This document shows, in pieces, positions 60,177 through 64,000 of a stretch of 64,000 bases of DNA; within the stretch, counting starts at the first letter, position 1; each line of letters opens with the position of its first letter. Source of the stretch: Ulota crispa (taxonomy: Eukaryota > Streptophyta > Bryopsida > Orthotrichales > Orthotrichaceae); contig OY987252.1 of NCBI GenBank assembly GCA_963920765.1, positions 2,527,966 to 2,591,965 of the forward strand, read 5' to 3'. The notes below the pieces were generated by a model. That model ran no database searches. It worked only from the letters and a program-made list of their open reading frames with translations, and was not told the origin of the DNA. Both the position numbers and the translations under genes were made by a program.

Positions 60177-61348
60177 ACACCATATTAGATAAATTGGAAA
60201 AAACGGGGTACCATTTTGTACTCCACCTTAAACCCAAAAAGTTACCTTGACCCCTAAAGTACCAGATCCCCTTTTTTAGAAACATAGCAATTTTGGGTAG
60301 ATACTTGTGATTGGAGCTTTTCATATTTTAAGCTGAAATTTATTAGAATTTGGGGACAAGGTTTATCTTTCATGTGCACTAAATTTCATGACATTTGGAA
60401 TTATGAGTAAAAAGTTATGGCCTAATATGTTGTTTTTTACGTTTGTTAGGCAGCCCGGGTAGATTTTTAAAAATCACTTTTTTCACAAACAAATATTTCA
60501 AATTGGTTTAGGAGACTAGTATGAATGTAGGAAGCTTTGAATCATTCCATTTTTATCAACGAGATGAAAATTATGAGGATTTTTGTTTGTGAGCAGTTAT
60601 GGATTCTTCATTTCAAAATAAACTTTGAAGTCCTTTATTTTACTCAATTTTCAACATTTTGGAAAAATAACAAAATCATAGGATGAAGATTGTTTATGAC
60701 AACATTACAACCATTGGGATTGGCATTTTTCATTTTGTTAATTAAATTCTTAACAATTTAGTGTTTTCAATCATTCTCTGCTTCTTTTTACTTACTAATT
60801 GTTTTCCATATGTTATACAACTCCAAATGATTTGAAACTTTTTTGACATGTACTTTATTTAGGTGGAATAAGGAATCTTGAGAAGCACCACCCACATGGC
60901 CTTTATTCCTAAGGAATTTCACCTTCAGATGGGTAGCTGCCTGGTTTTTCACGAGACATTTTTGAATATTCAAACCATTCTAACTTCCAATCCAAGAGGT
61001 GGAAAACTCTAAAAAAAATTCCAAATCTTCTAAAACCATTCTTCTACAAGATCCTATGGTCACATATGCATAAAAATGTTTTTGTTTTCAAATTTTGCTG
61101 ATGCTCTAAAAATGACAGTTTTGAAGAGGTTTTGGTGAAAACTTTGCTTGGTCCTTTAGGGGTTAAACCAGATTTGAAGGTATTAGATTCAATCTAAGCC
61201 GCTAAAATTTTTTCCCTCGCAAATTCCTCCTCTCAAGTGAGGGCACATGTACCCAAAAAAGTGCTGCAAGTTAGGTTTTAGATGACCACCTAAAGCTTTT
61301 GAAAGTCCCAAAATGTATTGTTTTTTCCCAATTTAATAAATATGGTGT
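60177..61348. mobile_element. 1.17-kb element with ACACCATATT ends and TTG duplication
   Basis: The left end reads ACACCATATTAGATAAATTG and the right end, inward on the minus strand, reads ACACCATATTTATTAAATTG; both continue GGAAAAAA. TTG lies directly outside both ends (60174-60176 and 61349-61351), a three-base target duplication. Inside, a second inverted pair, ACCCCTAAAGTACCA near 60249 and TTGGTCCTTTAGGGGT near 61148, resembles the ends of the 30936 family, and the AGCTTTGAATCATTCC block of that family is at about 60530. No transposase frame is present. Confidence 0.65.
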
Positions 61349-61692
61349 TTGATACTATGGTTTTAAATACATTACTTTTTTGTTATATTTCAATTCAAAG
61401 ATGAGCAATCTTAGAGTCCTTTTGTGCACATTAATATGTCTTGCTTCTGCATGTCAATTTTGTGACCATTGATGTATTTAAATATTGAATGTCATCCAAC
61501 ATTCCAATGTCCATTTTGTGGAGTACTAAAAATTTGATCATTTTAGTTTTCTAAATATGTTTAGCTATTTACCAAAAGAATGTTTTAGTTCATGCATTTG
61601 ATGGTGGTTCTTGTTCTATGAACTTGCATCATTGCATGGTCATTTGCTATAACTAGTTCTACATGTTGAAGTTCATTTATAACTGTGTCTTC

Positions 61693-61788
61693 CAAATTAG
61701 TTGGCATTTTATTACTCCTAATAAGACTTTCAATTTTGTTCAAATTGGTTGGCATTCCATTAGACCTAATAAAACTTACAATTTTGCA
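61693..61788. repeat. Two-copy 48-bp tandem duplication
   Basis: CAAATTAGTTGGCATTTTAT at 61693 recurs at 61741 as CAAATTGGTTGGCATTCCAT, and both continue through CCTAATAA.ACTT.CAATTTTG. Because the unit is a multiple of three, it gives a repeated IRSNxMPTNL peptide in a minus-strand frame that otherwise has no coding character. Confidence 0.75.
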
Positions 61789-64000
61789 ATTAGAATTGTC
61801 TTGTTTGTTGCATACAATGGATTCTTCAATCACCTTGATCATTACTCTTATCATCAATTGTAGGAAGTACAATTTATCAAACGTCTTCCAATTTGAAGAA
61901 TATCCTACTTTCTTCCTATGGTTATAGGCCCTGTACTTACACAATCTTAGGGAAACTCAGATTTTTGAATTCAAATTCCAAAATTTTAGTGACCCCCTTC
62001 CTTAAAGTTTTTGATGCTTTCAAAAAAAAAATCAATGATTTTCATGAAATATTTTCTCACTGCTCACAAAATCCAAGCTCATGGCTCATGGCTCACAAAG
62101 TTACGCTCACAAAATAGCGCCTCCCCGTACTTTGCAAAAGTAAAATAAAGATGTCAAAACCCCTATACACTCTAAACCGCCCTTATGATGCTTGCAAAAT
62201 GTACAATGAGGACAATTTCAATAAGAAGATAACATGAAGATTATGAATTGCAAAGCGCCTAAAATTGCCACTTTCATGCTTGAAAGAAGTGTGGTAAACA
62301 CAAATTTGAAGGATTATAACACAAATAGCAAAAAGTAAAAAGCGCCGCTTCAACGCTTGTAGTATGTGCAATTAAAGAATTCAAGAACAAAAATAACAGA
62401 TAAGCTTATAATACATAAGCAAACTAAATTGCATGCAGAAATCCAAAGTGCTTGAATTCTTAACAACAATAGGAACTTAAAGTGCACGCAAGAATCTAAA
62501 CCTCAATAATAGTAGGTTATTAGTGTTTCTAAAATATTTAATCCAATTTAGGCTGATAATGCTAGCATCCTTTCTACTCGTCTAATAAAATCCTAAATCC
62601 CAAAACATTTCCCTCCACTACATTCAAATGCTAGATAGAAAATGCAATACTTTTCATCCAAATTAGTCATACAATTATAATCAATCTCATCCTACTAAGC
62701 GTTTTTTAGGGGAATTCTATTTTTCCTACCCTATTTTTTTCTATAATATACTAAAGTGGAGGTATTATTCCCTACACTATTTTACATATAGTGAAGCAAG
62801 AGGCACATTTTCAATGCTATAGTGGACTTAACAAAAATGTAAAATTTATCTCCAATGAGTACTATTCATGACACCTAGTTTTCTAAAATTTCAATGTTCA
62901 CCTCCCCAAGGATCCAACCAAGGTATCTCATAATTAATAACCAAATTGTTATGTAAGAGTTGAGGCATGAAATTTGAATAATTAAGTCCATACAACCTAA
63001 TTATTTTTTAGTAGGATATGAAGTGGTTCAAAGGGTTTTTATAAATTTCAAAAATTAAGTATGTAAGAAAAACTTCAAAACTCATAAATTGAATATGAAA
63101 CTAACCAAATGAAATTGTTTGAAGAATCACTCACTCTTGCATATCTCTAAAGTATTTAGCTATCTTACTTTAAAAAATCAAAGTACAAAAAAATGTAATG
63201 ATTATAACCTATAAACTATCAAAATGCAATATGCAAAACTAGGATTGTTTTGTTAGACAAATTTTGGAGTTTAACCGTTGTGTTGTCTGATTAACATTGG
63301 GTGTTGCACATGACAAGTGTTGAGTGCCATTGACAAAGTTGTCAAGTAAGGTTTTAGGGTTTGGGTTTTATTTACCCCTTGGTAAAAGGTAGTGTTTGAC
63401 GTGGCTGGTTGTAAAGAGTGACATGGAAAAGCAATGGCAACTTTAGGTTTAGGGCACGTGCGGACGCTATTTGGGCAAACTCAAGTGGTACAATAGGGCG
63501 ACCGCAAGTCTGATAATGAGGGCAACTATTATTTACAAACACTAAGCTACTGCGGGTACAAAGTTTTTGGGCTAATGCAACTCCTATGTCTTGTTCAACT
63601 TTAGATCATTCTACAAAATGCAATTGCGGGTGTCACGTAAAAAGGCAATTGAATGATCCTAAATACAATACAAGTGCAGTTCCAACATAGAAGGGCAAAT
63701 ACAAGTGGAGAGTCAACCACTAATCCTTTTGGGACCAAGTCATATAGTACCTTATAATTAATATAACAATGCAATTTAATAATATCAAATAAAATTATAC
63801 AAATACAAAAGATTAATACTTGTAAAAATCATAATAGCTTGTACATATTAGTAGGAGAGAAAAGTCATACTTTAACACTCACATGAATTTCCACATCTTT
63901 GGTATATTGATACATTTAGCACTCCAATGCTTGTGGAGGTCAATAAACAAAACTTGAAACATTGCTATTTCATTCAAATATTGCTGATGTACACAATACA
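61789..64000. other. AT-rich spacer to the right edge
   Basis: No gene is supported. GC content rises slightly at 63290-63700, with words such as GGGTGTTGCACATGACAAGT, but no frame of useful length exists on either strand. No element borders were recognised. Confidence 0.4.

Noticed and set aside
61585..61944. 119-codon minus-strand frame with a repeated peptide
   Set aside because: The repeat is explained by a 48-bp tandem duplication of AT-rich DNA; the rest has no coding signature.
1..64000. CRISPR arrays, rRNA genes, bacterial operons, plastid or mitochondrial insert
   Set aside because: No regularly spaced identical repeats, rRNA landmarks or clustered intact reading frames are present anywhere.

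Overview
The window looks like nuclear DNA of a land plant with a large, gene-poor, repeat-rich genome. The evidence is a plant-type J-domain/DUF3444 gene with a canonical GT-AG intron, CACTA-end and Stowaway-like transposon termini, very AT-rich spacers, and the absence of any bacterial or organellar gene layout. A gymnosperm or similar large-genome plant would fit, but the sequence alone does not fix the species.

Only two genes look intact. One is cut by the left edge: a minus-strand open frame from 551 to base 1, with a GC-richer leader running to about 2000. The other is a two-exon J-domain protein of 856 residues on the minus strand (49394 to 46540). It has a zinc-ribbon-like segment, a basic coiled coil, a long Asp tract and a C-terminal DUF3444 domain. 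A GC-rich collar extends upstream of it to about 50300.

Nearly everything else is transposon-derived or repeat DNA. Coding relics lie at 5655-7420 (integrase-core DNA transposase), 10082-10790 (unknown), 13781-14086 (exon-like fragment), 15290-17144 (long unknown, gag-like in style), 26820-28893 (two exon-like pieces with a possible 2-oxoglutarate/Fe(II) dioxygenase signature), 36930-37263 and 38557-39695 (unknown basic proteins) and 56560-57190 (unknown). In-frame stops in these relics are overwhelmingly TAG. CAG to TAG by deamination of methylated CHG sites would explain this.

Non-coding elements include three CACTA-ended foldback elements (2973, 7741, 9224), a larger CACTA-ended element (3722-5304), a family with ACACCATATT ends (20386, 41903, 60177), a long-inverted-repeat family with CCCTAAAGGACC ends (30936 plus partial copies), a Stowaway-like element (45056) and a very well preserved MITE with a perfect 27-bp inverted repeat (45724). 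A further short element has an 11-bp flanking duplication (52461). A 2.1-2.3 kb repeat is present twice in opposite orientation (11235-13566 and 34254-36365). A degenerate array with a palindromic box spaced at exactly 180 bp lies at 58335-60030. Several short tandem repeats complete the picture.

No rRNA gene, convincing tRNA gene, CRISPR array or operon was seen. No clearly new multi-gene system was found. The best leads are the methylation-scar signature, the split dioxygenase-like relic and the 180-bp palindrome array.
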